Positions 50,437 through 59,047 of a stretch of DNA of 64,000 nucleotides are shown here, in pieces (the stretch's first letter is position 1; the number at the start of each line of letters is the position of its first letter). Source of the DNA: Mycolicibacterium sp. (GTDB taxonomy: Bacteria > Actinomycetota > Actinomycetes > Mycobacteriales > Mycobacteriaceae); assembly GCF_016462545.1 (NCBI RefSeq), contig NZ_JAEMTA010000001.1:444668-508667 (forward strand), read 5' to 3'. The translations under genes were made by a program, and so were the position numbers. The notes below the pieces were generated by a model, which did not search any database, was not told the origin of the DNA, and was given only the letters and a program-made list of their open reading frames with translations.

Positions 50437-52602
50437 TCACTTCGAGAGCGGATCCCGCGGGAGGCCGAGCAGACGTTCGGCAATGGTGTTGCGCATGATC
50501 TCCGACGTCCCGCCCGCGATCGTCAGGCACCGCGCGTACAGGTAGGCCGCCGTCACCTCGGGCGCATGCCCGACCACGGCGGCGGAGCCCGCCAGCTCCA
50601 TCGCGAGTTCCGTGAGGTGTTGCGAGCTCTCGGCGGTCAACAGCTTGGTGACGTTGGCTTCGGGGCCCGCTTCGGCGCCGACTATCGCGCGGGTGGCCTG
50701 TCTCTTGTTCAGGAGGCGAAGGGTGTGTGTCTCGGCGATCACCTCACCGACACGGCGCGACCAACTCGTAGCCACTGCGGTTGGTGCGCAATCGAGTAGC
50801 TTGACCAGATCGTCGGAGCTGATTCCCGTTGCGCCGGAGCCACCGCCGATGGATACGCGCTCGTTGCCCAGCGTGGCGCGAGCCACGAGCCATCCGCGAC
50901 CCTCCTCTCCCACCACGTCAGCGTCGGGAACGAAGACGTCGTCGAAGAAGACCTCGTTGAACAAGGCGTCACCGGTGATCTCGCGCAACGGTGTGATGGT
51001 CACGCCAGGTGAGCTCAGATCGATGGCCATCATGGTCACCGCGGAGTGCTTCGGCGCATTGGGGTCGGTGCGCACCGTGGCGAGCCCCCACTGGCATTCT
51101 TGGGCGAGACTGGTCCAGACCTTCTGGCCCGTCACGCGCCAGCCGCCGTCTACCCGCGTTGCCGATGTGCGGACGGCGGCGGCATCCGAACCTGCGCCCG
51201 GCTCGGAGAACAGTTGGCACCAGTTGACCTTGCCGTGCAGGACGTCGTCGACCCAGCGCTGACGCTGGTCGTCCGTGCCGGCCTGGGCGATGGTCAGCAT
51301 CACCCAACCGGTGATGCCCATCTCGGGAAGTTCGACGTCGGCGAACTCCTCTTCGATCACCAACTGCTCGATGACGTCGGCCTGCCGTCCCCACGGCTTG
51401 GGCCAATGGGGGACCAGGTATCCGGCGTCCGCCAGGAAGTCGCGTCGAGCGTCGACGGGAAGCGTGCCTACTTCGGCCACCACTGCCCTCGCCTGCGTAC
51501 GGTAGTCCTCGGCCTGCTCGGGCAAGGTGAACGAGGCGCCGTGGGCCAGGCCGCTGCGCTGCGCGTCGACGACGTCGAGCAGCGGGTCGGCACCGTCTGC
51601 GGTGAGCGCGGCCATGGTACGAGCCCGCCGCAGGTACAGGTGTGCATCGTGCTCCCAGGTGTAGCCGACGCCGCCGTGAAGTTGAATGTTCCTCTGCGCG
51701 TTGAAGACCTGCGTGCGAATGGCATGCGACGCGGCGACTGCGGCAGCGAACCAGGCGCTGTCCAGTTCGTCGGAGCGGGCGGCGTCCCAGGTTGCCGCGG
51801 TGGTCTGTTCGGCGTTGATCAGCATGTCCGCGAGGTGATGCTTGACCGCTTGAAACGTGCCGATGGTGCGACCGAACTGCTCGCGGACCTTCGCGTACTC
51901 GTTCGCCATGTCCAGGCAAGCCCAGCTGGTACCGACCGCTTCGGCGGATGTCAGGATGCGCCACACCGTCAGGGCGTGATGGGACGCACCCCGCAGCACC
52001 CGCTGCTCATCGAGGACTACGTCATTCAGTGCCACGGTGCCCACGCTGCGGGTGGTGTCGAGGCCCGTCAGCGAAGTAACCGTGACGCCGTCGGCCTTGG
52101 CATCGACCACGACCACGTCGTTGCCGGCGACGATCACCAGAACGTCGGCGTCGGGGGCGCCAAGAACGGCGGGGATCTCACCGCTGACGACCAGGTTCGA
52201 ACCGACCACGACGTTGCCTGCGAGGCCGAGCGCGCCGACGATGCTGCCATCGGCCAGCTCGGGAAGCAGCAGTGAACGCAGGGAGTCATCGCCGCAGCGG
52301 TTTAGGAGCAGTGAGGCGGCGACGGTGGGCAGGAAGGGACCGGGGCACAACTCGCGGCCCTGGGCCTCGAGGACGATGGCGAGTTCTTCGACGTCGAAAC
52401 CCGATCCGCCGAAGCGTTCATCGATCGCGAGGCCGTGCCAGCCCAGTTCGGCGGCTGCCGACCAGACGTCGGCGGGGTGCGTCGATCCGCCGTCGAGGGT
52501 GGCGCGCGCCGCGGCCCTGCTCCTGACCCGTGTGAGAGTGCCGATCACCGTATCGGCGAATTCGTGGTGTTCGGAGGTGATGGCCAGAGCGGACTTACTC
52601 AC
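50437..52602 (-). CDS. Fused two-domain acyl-CoA dehydrogenase (beta then alpha)
   Basis: The 721-residue product has a GTG start at 52602. The first half is beta-like, with REQFGRTIGTFQAVKHHLADML near 240 and IQLHGGVGYTWEHDAHLYLRRAR near 315. The second half, from about 365, is alpha-like, with WCQLFSEPGAGSDAAAVRTSA near 465 and LTIAGGTSEIMRNTIAERLLGLPRD at the C terminus. The domain order is the reverse of the fused FadE at 7142. It follows a TetR gene by nine bases, so it is probably autoregulated with it, and its 3' end faces the mini-protein gene. Confidence 0.9.
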   Translation of the reverse strand: MSKSALAITSEHHEFADTVIGTLTRVRSRAAARATLDGGSTHPADVWSAAAELGWHGLAIDERFGGSGFDVEELAIVLEAQGRELCPGPFLPTVAASLLLNRCGDDSLRSLLLPELADGSIVGALGLAGNVVVGSNLVVSGEIPAVLGAPDADVLVIVAGNDVVVVDAKADGVTVTSLTGLDTTRSVGTVALNDVVLDEQRVLRGASHHALTVWRILTSAEAVGTSWACLDMANEYAKVREQFGRTIGTFQAVKHHLADMLINAEQTTAATWDAARSDELDSAWFAAAVAASHAIRTQVFNAQRNIQLHGGVGYTWEHDAHLYLRRARTMAALTADGADPLLDVVDAQRSGLAHGASFTLPEQAEDYRTQARAVVAEVGTLPVDARRDFLADAGYLVPHWPKPWGRQADVIEQLVIEEEFADVELPEMGITGWVMLTIAQAGTDDQRQRWVDDVLHGKVNWCQLFSEPGAGSDAAAVRTSATRVDGGWRVTGQKVWTSLAQECQWGLATVRTDPNAPKHSAVTMMAIDLSSPGVTITPLREITGDALFNEVFFDDVFVPDADVVGEEGRGWLVARATLGNERVSIGGGSGATGISSDDLVKLLDCAPTAVATSWSRRVGEVIAETHTLRLLNKRQATRAIVGAEAGPEANVTKLLTAESSQHLTELAMELAGSAAVVGHAPEVTAAYLYARCLTIAGGTSEIMRNTIAERLLGLPRDPLSK

Positions 52603-52611
52603 TGGGCGTGC

Positions 52612-53211
52612 TCATTTCGTGGTTCGACCGTTTACGACATAGCGTCGAATCATGGCGAGCTCGGTGCTGCGGTCGACGGCGGGCCAGCACAGCAGCGACA
52701 GGGTCACGCGCGTGATCAGTTCGCAGCCGACGTGATCGTGGGGATCCAAGCCGGCCAAACTGGCTGCAACGGCATTGAATCTGGTGATGAGCGCACTGTT
52801 GGCGCTCTGGCCGGTGGCCGCGCCGGTGAGCAGCGCCGCCGAGACGGCATCGGCGCGAATGGTGTCGAGGGACGCGACGATCGTGTGGGCAACGCGCTCG
52901 TCACCGTCGAGGTGTTCCACGGCACGCGCGACTGCCGCGGTGATTCGGTCGGTGGCGTGGTCGAGCACGGCGTCGCGAAGGTCGTCCTTTCCGCCTACCC
53001 GCCGGTAGACGGTCGCGCGTGAGCAGCCAGCCCGCACCGCGACGTCCTCCATGCTCAAGCCGTCGAGGCCGCGATCGGCGACCGCCTGGGTCGCCGCCGT
53101 CACGATCTGCTCGACGATCCTGGCGTGGACGGAGCCCTGCGGTTCATTTCTCAGCATGATCAGTGGGGGGTCTGGGCGACCTGACTCGTCGCGAACGTGT
53201 GCCATCTGCAT
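52612..53211 (-). CDS. TetR-family transcriptional regulator
   Basis: The product has 199 residues from ATG 53211; ATG 53205 and ATG 53157 are alternative starts. The helix-turn-helix is IVEQIVTAATQAVADRG to DVAVRAGCSRATVYRRVGGKDDLRDAV. The remaining part is helical with several alanines. It is the first gene of a two-gene operon with the fused FadE. The palindrome at 53253-53270, 42 bases upstream, is a likely operator. Confidence 0.87.
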   Translation of the reverse strand: MQMAHVRDESGRPDPPLIMLRNEPQGSVHARIVEQIVTAATQAVADRGLDGLSMEDVAVRAGCSRATVYRRVGGKDDLRDAVLDHATDRITAAVARAVEHLDGDERVAHTIVASLDTIRADAVSAALLTGAATGQSANSALITRFNAVAASLAGLDPHDHVGCELITRVTLSLLCWPAVDRSTELAMIRRYVVNGRTTK

Positions 53212-53252
53212 GTCGCGCCCCTATCCATGTCGCCCACGCGAGCCTATCAAAG

Positions 53253-53270
53253 TCGCTATATAGTTAGCGA
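53253..53270. promoter_or_regulatory. TCGCTA-N6-TAGCGA inverted repeat, likely TetR operator
   Basis: Exact 6-bp arms flank TATAGT, a possible -10 hexamer, so a bound repressor would block the promoter of the TetR/fused-FadE operon; 14 of 18 positions are symmetric. Confidence 0.6.
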
Positions 53271-53272
53271 TA

Positions 53273-53701
53273 TTACACTGAGTCGTCGGGTTGGCTAAGA
53301 GGCGCGGCATCCGAGTGCTCGTGGGATGGAGCCTGCGGGTCTGCGGCAGGAAAGACGCCGCCGATACGGCCCTCTTCGATGATCGGAGCGAGCAGCGCCT
53401 TATGCGTCGCCTCGAATCTATCGATCTCCTGGCGATAGCCGCGGGTGCGTTGCACCTCCTCGGAGTAGAAGGTCAGCACGCGGCGCTTGCGGCGTGGATC
53501 CGAGAGCAGCGCGAACAACCCATCGACCCAGAGGGTGAGCGCGTCGACGGGACCGTCCTCAGTCCGGTATTGGCGAGGATCTCGGTCACTGACAGCGCCG
53601 TTCCGCCGTTCTTGTCCAGGCTGCGGTAGGCCTCGGCCAGGATCTGCTCGCGCTCGGCCGCTCGGCCGCTCGATCGGTCACGCCCACACGCCTTCGGACT
53701 C
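53273..53701 (-). pseudogene. Remnant of a TetR regulator gene (internal deletion, frameshift)
   Basis: Read leftward from about 53701, one frame encodes the first part of a TetR DNA-binding domain (AEREQILAEAYRSLDKNGG, then SVTEILANTGL). A second frame, shifted by one base near 53545, encodes a typical TetR C-terminal part (EDGPVDALTLWVDGLFALL, DPRRKRRVLTFYSEEV, then EIDRFEATHKALLAPIIEEG). The recognition helix and following segment (a xSTRAFYRHFxSKDELL-type sequence, about 30-40 residues) are missing between them, and no clear start codon is seen. An out-of-frame deletion has therefore inactivated the gene. It lies between the TetR at 52612 and the tandem CaiB at 53738, which it may once have regulated. 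Confidence 0.7.
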
Positions 53702-53737
53702 TGCGATCCGAAGAAACCAACTCACCCGACACGGCGG

Positions 53738-56182
53738 TCAGACATCGACGATGACGCCGTGTCTGCGCAGGGTGGCCAGTTCGGCCTCGCCGTAACCGAA
53801 CTCGGTGAGTACCGCGGTGGTGTGCTGCCCGGCGGAGCAGCCGCCACGCGGGTCGGTATCCGAGCGGGACAGCTTGGTCGACGGGCCCAGCCGGAGGTGT
53901 TGGTCGAAGATCGGGCTGGTCGCCTCCACGGTGTACTCGGCGACGAGTTCGTCGACGCACTGAAGCTGGCGGCTGGGTGCCTCCATGTGCACCGCGACGC
54001 ACCCCACGTCACTTCTGGTGAGCAACGTCTCCCATTGCGCCGCAGACTTCTTGGCGAAGATCGTCGCCAGCGCGTCCCTCAGCTCGAGGTCGTGCTCGGC
54101 ACGCAATTTCGCGGTCGCGAAGCGCGCGTCGCCGGCGAGGTCGACGTGGTCCTGCAGCGCGGTGGCGAGTGGCTCCCACTCCCTCGCGCCGGGAGCGGCG
54201 AGGAAGACCCAGCCGTCGGCGCACTCGTATTGGCGGTACAGCGCGCCATAGCCCGCGCCCTCGGAGTCGACCTTGGGTGCGTCGGGCCGGCCCGGGTAGT
54301 CGATCACCCAGTCCGCCAGGACATGGGTCATGGACGCGATCATGGTGGTGGTGAAATGGCATGCGCTGCCGTGGCGTTGGCGCGCCAGCAGGCCCACCAG
54401 CATCGCCGAGGCGACGCAGAGCGCAGCCAGGCCGTCGCCCTGCACCTCGGGGGTGGCGGTGGCGGTGGTCAGGCGTGGCGCGGTCGCCATGACGCCGGCG
54501 AGGGTGGTGGTGGCATCGGCCGCATCGGGCACGTTGGTCAACGCCAGGCCGGCCGCCGCGCCGATGGAGGGGGCGTAGGCCGGCCGGTTGGCGAACGGCC
54601 CTGACGTGCCGTACCCCGGCGCATTCAGGTAGATCAACCCCGGGTTGATCGCACGCAGGGTCGATTCGTCGATGCCGAATCGCTCGGCCGCCCCGGCGCG
54701 GAACGACTGCAGCACGATGTCTGCGTGGGTGATGAGGCGGTGAACGGCGTCTCGGCCTTCAGGGGTGTGCAGGTCGATTTGAACGCTCTCCTTGCCCTGC
54801 ATGGCCTTTGCGCCGGAGGCCTCCGGGAAGGGCAGCAGGCTTCGGATGCCGTCGCCCTCGATGCTCTCGATCTTGATGACGCGGGCGCCGAGGTCGGCCA
54901 GCAGCGAGGAGCCGTAGGGCGACGCGAACATCTCGCCGAACTCCACGATGGTGACGCCGCGCAGTGGCGGCTCGGTCGGCACCACGACACGCCGATCCGG
55001 TGGCGCCGTCGGTCGCCGATGGGTGGGCTTGACGTAGTCGTTCAGCACGGGGGCCGCCACCGGCGTCAGCAGCGGTGCGTCGTCGTGGTGGATCAGCGTG
55101 CTGGGTTGCCGGACCGGACCGAGCGCCGCGTCATCGAGGGTGATCACCCGGCCGTCATGGACCAGCTGAGGGTGGTCTAGCACCGCGGGTCCCTGGCGGA
55201 AGATCTCGGCGCTGATATCGGGACGATCGATGAACACCTGCTGCCACTGCGCCAACGTCCGCTCGCGCACCTTCTCGATGAGAATTCCCCAGAACTCGCG
55301 CCACAGCGCCGGGGTCTTCATGTGGGGGAAGCCCTCCCACTTCGGGTCGGCCAGCAGCGGCAGCACCCCGAACTCGTCGAGCATCGCCTGGAACAGGCTG
55401 GGGGACACCTGGGCGAACTGCAACCAGTGCCCGTCTTTGGTCGGTGCGGTCATCAGTGCCAACAGCATCGGGGAGCGGGGTGTACCGTCCTCGCTCCACG
55501 CCTCGATGCCCTCGTAGGCGTCGGGCCACCGCAGAAAGACCAACTCGCCGAACCAGTTCCAGGTATCGATGGCCGACACGCCGCGAAGCAGGTCGGCGTG
55601 CACGCGTTGACCCAGCCCGCTGCTGTCGCGTTCGTAGAGCGCCGACAGGATGCCGTGCACGGCGGTGTGGGCCGCACTGTAGCTGGCGAAGGGCACCGAG
55701 ATGAACCCCGGGCGCGGTGGAGTATGCATCCGACGGGTTGCGTTCATCAAACCGCTCTTGGCCATCACCAGACCCTCGTAGCCCTTGAGGTCGCGCCATG
55801 GTCCCGCCGCACCCCACCCGGAGATCGACGCGGCAATCAACGTCGGAAAGTGTTGCTGCAGTTCGTCGTCGGTCAGGCTGGTGCGGCTACGCCCGGGGCG
55901 GGTGGTCTCCACCGTGACGTCGGCGTCCGCGATCAAGTCGAGCAGGGACCGACGGCCGGCGTCACTCGTCAGATCGAGCTCGATGCTGCGCTTACCGCGG
56001 CCGAGCATGGGCCAGGCGGGCAGTTGCCGTAGCGGTGATCCACCGGGCGGCTCCACCATGATCACCTCGGCGCCGCAGTCGGCGAGAAACTGCGTCGCCA
56101 TCGCGCCGGGCAGAGTGCACTGGACGTCCACCACGCAGATGCCGGCCAGTGGAGGTTCGATCGCGCCGTGCGCTGGTGCCAT
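53738..56182 (-). CDS. Tandem CaiB/BaiF CoA-transferase-like protein
   Basis: The 814 residues comprise two CaiB domains, beginning GICVVDVQCTLPGAMATQFLADCG near 14 and GVTIVEFGEMFASPYGSSLLADLGARVIKIESIEGD near 407. The segment corresponding to VSMxD reads GQRVHADLLRGVS in domain 1 and FTTTMIASMTHV in domain 2, so the catalytic aspartate appears absent from both. It is paralogous to the protein at 44177 along its full length. It is divergent from cassette B across a region rich in TTCTGAAA motifs. The pairing of one tandem CaiB per aldolase cassette suggests a shared pathway step. Confidence 0.88.
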   Translation of the reverse strand: MAPAHGAIEPPLAGICVVDVQCTLPGAMATQFLADCGAEVIMVEPPGGSPLRQLPAWPMLGRGKRSIELDLTSDAGRRSLLDLIADADVTVETTRPGRSRTSLTDDELQQHFPTLIAASISGWGAAGPWRDLKGYEGLVMAKSGLMNATRRMHTPPRPGFISVPFASYSAAHTAVHGILSALYERDSSGLGQRVHADLLRGVSAIDTWNWFGELVFLRWPDAYEGIEAWSEDGTPRSPMLLALMTAPTKDGHWLQFAQVSPSLFQAMLDEFGVLPLLADPKWEGFPHMKTPALWREFWGILIEKVRERTLAQWQQVFIDRPDISAEIFRQGPAVLDHPQLVHDGRVITLDDAALGPVRQPSTLIHHDDAPLLTPVAAPVLNDYVKPTHRRPTAPPDRRVVVPTEPPLRGVTIVEFGEMFASPYGSSLLADLGARVIKIESIEGDGIRSLLPFPEASGAKAMQGKESVQIDLHTPEGRDAVHRLITHADIVLQSFRAGAAERFGIDESTLRAINPGLIYLNAPGYGTSGPFANRPAYAPSIGAAAGLALTNVPDAADATTTLAGVMATAPRLTTATATPEVQGDGLAALCVASAMLVGLLARQRHGSACHFTTTMIASMTHVLADWVIDYPGRPDAPKVDSEGAGYGALYRQYECADGWVFLAAPGAREWEPLATALQDHVDLAGDARFATAKLRAEHDLELRDALATIFAKKSAAQWETLLTRSDVGCVAVHMEAPSRQLQCVDELVAEYTVEATSPIFDQHLRLGPSTKLSRSDTDPRGGCSAGQHTTAVLTEFGYGEAELATLRRHGVIVDV

Positions 56183-56457
56183 GACGGTTCCTTCGAGGTC
56201 GGTGTATTCACTTCTGAAAAGCTCTGTTTCATCACGGAATGGGGATGTCGCGGAGTTCGGACCGCGACGGCGAAAGGGCCCGGGTGGCCGTTGTCAGCTG
56301 TATCGCCGAATCACTGCACCTTCGATAGTAGACCAGTGGTTGACAACTGCACTAGCATTCGAAGTGACTCTGAAAATCCGTCTTTCAGAACGCTCTCGGC
56401 GACCGAACCGGGCGGTTCTGAAAGCGGTGGTGTGCGTCAGCACCGGGAAGGACATCG
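56183..56457. promoter_or_regulatory. Divergent promoter with repeated TTCTGAAA inverted motifs
   Basis: This 275-base region holds a perfect 10-bp inverted repeat (CTTTCAGAAC at 56382-56391, GTTCTGAAAG at 56415-56424, 23-base spacer) and an overlapping 7-bp pair (TCTGAAA at 56369-56375, TTTCAGA at 56383-56389, 7-base spacer). A further TTCTGAAA lies at 56212-56219 close to the tandem CaiB start. The rightward gene has GGGAAGGA upstream. The layout suggests one regulator controlling both directions. Confidence 0.5.
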
Positions 56458-57597
56458 ATGGAGAAGATCTGGGCGAACTCGGGTGACTCACATTTCTTGG
56501 AGCCCGACACCCTGTGGCGCGACAGTCTTCCTACGCGGTTGGCCGAGCTGGTGCCGCGTGCCGAGAAGGATCCCGACGGTGAGTGGGAGACCGTTCACAT
56601 CGACGGAATGTCGTTCCGCCGCAAGCTGCCAACGTCCGCGGCCAAGGAGTTCGAGGCGCTCTCGACGCGGGCACCCGGCTCGGGAGACGTCGACCTCCGG
56701 ATGAAGGACCTCGACCAGGAGGGCATCTGGGGTGAGCTGGTGTTCCCGTCGTTGGGCATGTGGAGCTCCTCGTTCCGGACACCGGAGGTGCTTCGGGAGG
56801 CTCTCAGGGTCAGCAACGACTGGGCGTGGGAGACCATCGACAAGCCCCAGCCGCGCTTGGTCGCGACCGCCCAGGTATCCACCTTGGACATCGGCGACGC
56901 AGTCACCGAATTGGAGCGCTGCGCGGAACTGGGTTATCGCGCGGTGTTCATGCCGGTAACCCCGCACCCGTTGCAGAAGGACTACAACCGCGACGAATGG
57001 GAACCGTTCTGGGCGGCCGCTGAAGCCGCGAACATGGTGATCGCCTTCCACATCGGCACCGACCCGGTCGACCTGTCCAAGGGCGGCTCGATGGGCATCA
57101 TCTACCGCGGTCCCGGCGGCGCACTGCTGAACTACACCGAGACGACGTTCGGTGGCCAGCGCGCCATCATGAAGCTCGTCGCCTGTGGGGCGCTGGACCG
57201 CCATCCGGATCTGAAGGTCCTGGTGTCCGAGGGTGGCGCCACCTGGGTGCCCTTCATCGCCGATCGCATCGAGGAGGGCTACCGGCAGCACTCGATGGCG
57301 GTGCGGCCCAAACTCGATCGCTCGCCGCGGGAGATCATCTACTCACAGGTGTACGCATCGTTTCAGCATGACAGTTCGGCGGTGGCCGCGGCGACTTCGA
57401 TGGGCTACCGCAACGTCATGTGGGGCAGCGACTACCCGCACATGGAGGGCACCTACGGACACACCCAGGAGACGCTGCACCACCTGTTCGACGGTGTCGA
57501 CGAGAAGACGAAACACCGCATCACGGTCGGCGCCTTCAACGAATTGTTCCCCGACGTCCCGGCGTTGCCGAATGCACTGGCCGCTGCCATCAACTGA
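56458..57597 (+). CDS. Amidohydrolase-2 family protein, cassette B
   Basis: The 379-residue product is collinear with the cassette A protein: NSGDSHFLEPDTLW at the N terminus, LVFPSLGMWSSSFRTPEV near 97, AFHIGTDPVDLSKG near 190, VLVSEGGATWVPF near 258, NVMWGSDYPHMEGTYGHT near 322. The metal-ligand His/Asp positions are retained. It leads the cassette B operon, followed after 14 bases by the mini-protein gene. Differences from copy A are spread evenly, so the duplication is old, not a recent tandem copy. Confidence 0.85.
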   Translation: MEKIWANSGDSHFLEPDTLWRDSLPTRLAELVPRAEKDPDGEWETVHIDGMSFRRKLPTSAAKEFEALSTRAPGSGDVDLRMKDLDQEGIWGELVFPSLGMWSSSFRTPEVLREALRVSNDWAWETIDKPQPRLVATAQVSTLDIGDAVTELERCAELGYRAVFMPVTPHPLQKDYNRDEWEPFWAAAEAANMVIAFHIGTDPVDLSKGGSMGIIYRGPGGALLNYTETTFGGQRAIMKLVACGALDRHPDLKVLVSEGGATWVPFIADRIEEGYRQHSMAVRPKLDRSPREIIYSQVYASFQHDSSAVAAATSMGYRNVMWGSDYPHMEGTYGHTQETLHHLFDGVDEKTKHRITVGAFNELFPDVPALPNALAAAIN

Positions 57598-57611
57598 CGA
57601 GGGGTCCTTCG

Positions 57612-57815
57612 ATGTCCAGTGAAGTCATGCACGATTCGCCTCTGGAATTCATGCAGGAGGCCGCCAACTCCGGCAAATGCGTTGCGCAGTCGGTGATCCC
57701 GAACGATGACGGAACCTACTGGGTGGCCTGTTCGTGCAATGAGTGGGAGACCGAGTCCACGAGCCGCGAAGAGGGACTCGACGCCGCCCGCCGCCATACC
57801 GGTCATCTGGTCTGA
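57612..57815 (+). CDS. Cys-containing mini-protein, cassette B (unrecognised family)
   Basis: The 67-residue protein starts at ATG 57612. It has three cysteines: one after ANSG (SGKCVAQS) and two in ACSCNEW. It aligns with the cassette A mini-protein from PLEF to the terminal HTG without large gaps. Here the gene lies between the amidohydrolase and the aldolase, not after DUF35, so its order changed but the association was kept. No known domain is recognised; a metal-binding or subunit role in the aldolase complex is only an inference. Confidence 0.75.
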   Translation: MSSEVMHDSPLEFMQEAANSGKCVAQSVIPNDDGTYWVACSCNEWETESTSREEGLDAARRHTGHLV

Positions 57816-57859
57816 CCTAGCCGCCGAGAACGAAGACAGGATAGATCGATGAAGATCTC

Positions 57860-59047
57860 ATGACCGCAGGCGACGTAGCGATCGTCGGAGTGGGCGCCAC
57901 TCCGTACTACCGGCGCAGTGAATCACTGCCGCGCAACGTCAACGAACTTGCCGGTGCCGCGATCATCGCGGCGTGCGAGGACGCGGGTCTCGACGTCACG
58001 GCTCTCGACGGATTCGCGTACTACGCCGGCGCCACCGCGGGTTACGGCGGAACCATGGACACCGCGACGTTCATGGAGACCCTTGGGATTCCAGAGGTCA
58101 CCTTCACCGCGGCACTCACTACCGGCGGCGGTGGCTCAGCAGGCGCCATCGGGCTGGCCCGGGCTGCGCTCGTGGCCGGTGATGCCACCTACGTGGTGAC
58201 GGTGATGGCGTTGCAGCAGGCGAAGCAACGTCTCGGATCGGTGTACGGGGCGATGACACCCGACCCGATGATCTCGTTTCTGCAACCCGCCGGCCTCTAC
58301 GGCCCCGGCCAGCTGATGTCGACGCTCACCCGACGCCATATGCACGACTACGGCACCCGGCGCGAAGCATTCGCCGAGATCGCGATCTCCCAGCGCCTCA
58401 ACGCCGCGAACCGGCCCAAGGCCCTCAAGCGCGACCCGATCACCCTCGAGGACTACTTCGCCGCCAGGATGATCGCAGAACCGTTGTGCCTCTTCGACTT
58501 CTGCCTGGAGACCGACGGTGCGGTGGCGGTCATCACCACCACTGCCGAGCGGGCCAGGGACCTCAAGCAGAAACCCGTGCCGGTCGTCGGCGCCGCCCAT
58601 GGCGGGCACAAGGACTGGGGACGCGGTTTCGCGTGGATGGGCATGCCGCGGGAGACGTTCGCGTCCTCCGGGCACGCCGCGGTGGCCAAGCGGCTCTGGG
58701 ATCGGTCCGGCGTCGGACCGGCGGACATCGACGTCGCCCTGATCTACGACCACTTCACCCCGATGGTGGTCATGCAACTCGAGGACTACGGCTTTTGCGC
58801 CAAGGGTGAAGGCGGTGCGTTCGTGGAATCCGGTGCCATCCGCTACGACGGCGGCTCGCTGCCGGTCAACACCCACGGTGGCCAGCTGTCGGAGGCCTAC
58901 ATCATCGGCATGACCCACATCGTCGAAGGAGTCGAGCAGATGCGTGGAACGGCGATCAACCAGGTCGAGGGCGCCGAGCTGGCGCTGGTGACCGGAGGCC
59001 CGGCCACCATCCCGGTGAGCGGACTGATCCTGGGGGCGGCACGGTGA
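57860..59047 (+). CDS. Ltp2-like thiolase-fold aldolase, cassette B
   Basis: The 395-residue product starts with DVAIVGVGATPYYRR and closely parallels the cassette A aldolase. The cysteine position reads LTTGGGGSAGAIG (no nucleophile), LIYDHFTPMVVMQLEDYGFC lies near 302 and NTHGGQLSEAYIIGMTHIVEG near 347, keeping both tyrosines. The start overlaps nothing upstream and sits 44 bases after the mini-protein stop. The stop overlaps the DUF35 start (GTGA). A retro-aldol cleavage of a beta-hydroxyacyl-CoA is the likely reaction. Confidence 0.88.
   Translation: MTAGDVAIVGVGATPYYRRSESLPRNVNELAGAAIIAACEDAGLDVTALDGFAYYAGATAGYGGTMDTATFMETLGIPEVTFTAALTTGGGGSAGAIGLARAALVAGDATYVVTVMALQQAKQRLGSVYGAMTPDPMISFLQPAGLYGPGQLMSTLTRRHMHDYGTRREAFAEIAISQRLNAANRPKALKRDPITLEDYFAARMIAEPLCLFDFCLETDGAVAVITTTAERARDLKQKPVPVVGAAHGGHKDWGRGFAWMGMPRETFASSGHAAVAKRLWDRSGVGPADIDVALIYDHFTPMVVMQLEDYGFCAKGEGGAFVESGAIRYDGGSLPVNTHGGQLSEAYIIGMTHIVEGVEQMRGTAINQVEGAELALVTGGPATIPVSGLILGAAR

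Noticed and set aside
53291..53629. A 112-codon plus-strand frame over the TetR remnant
   Set aside because: The opposite strand matches a TetR C-terminal domain; the plus-strand frame has no recognisable feature.
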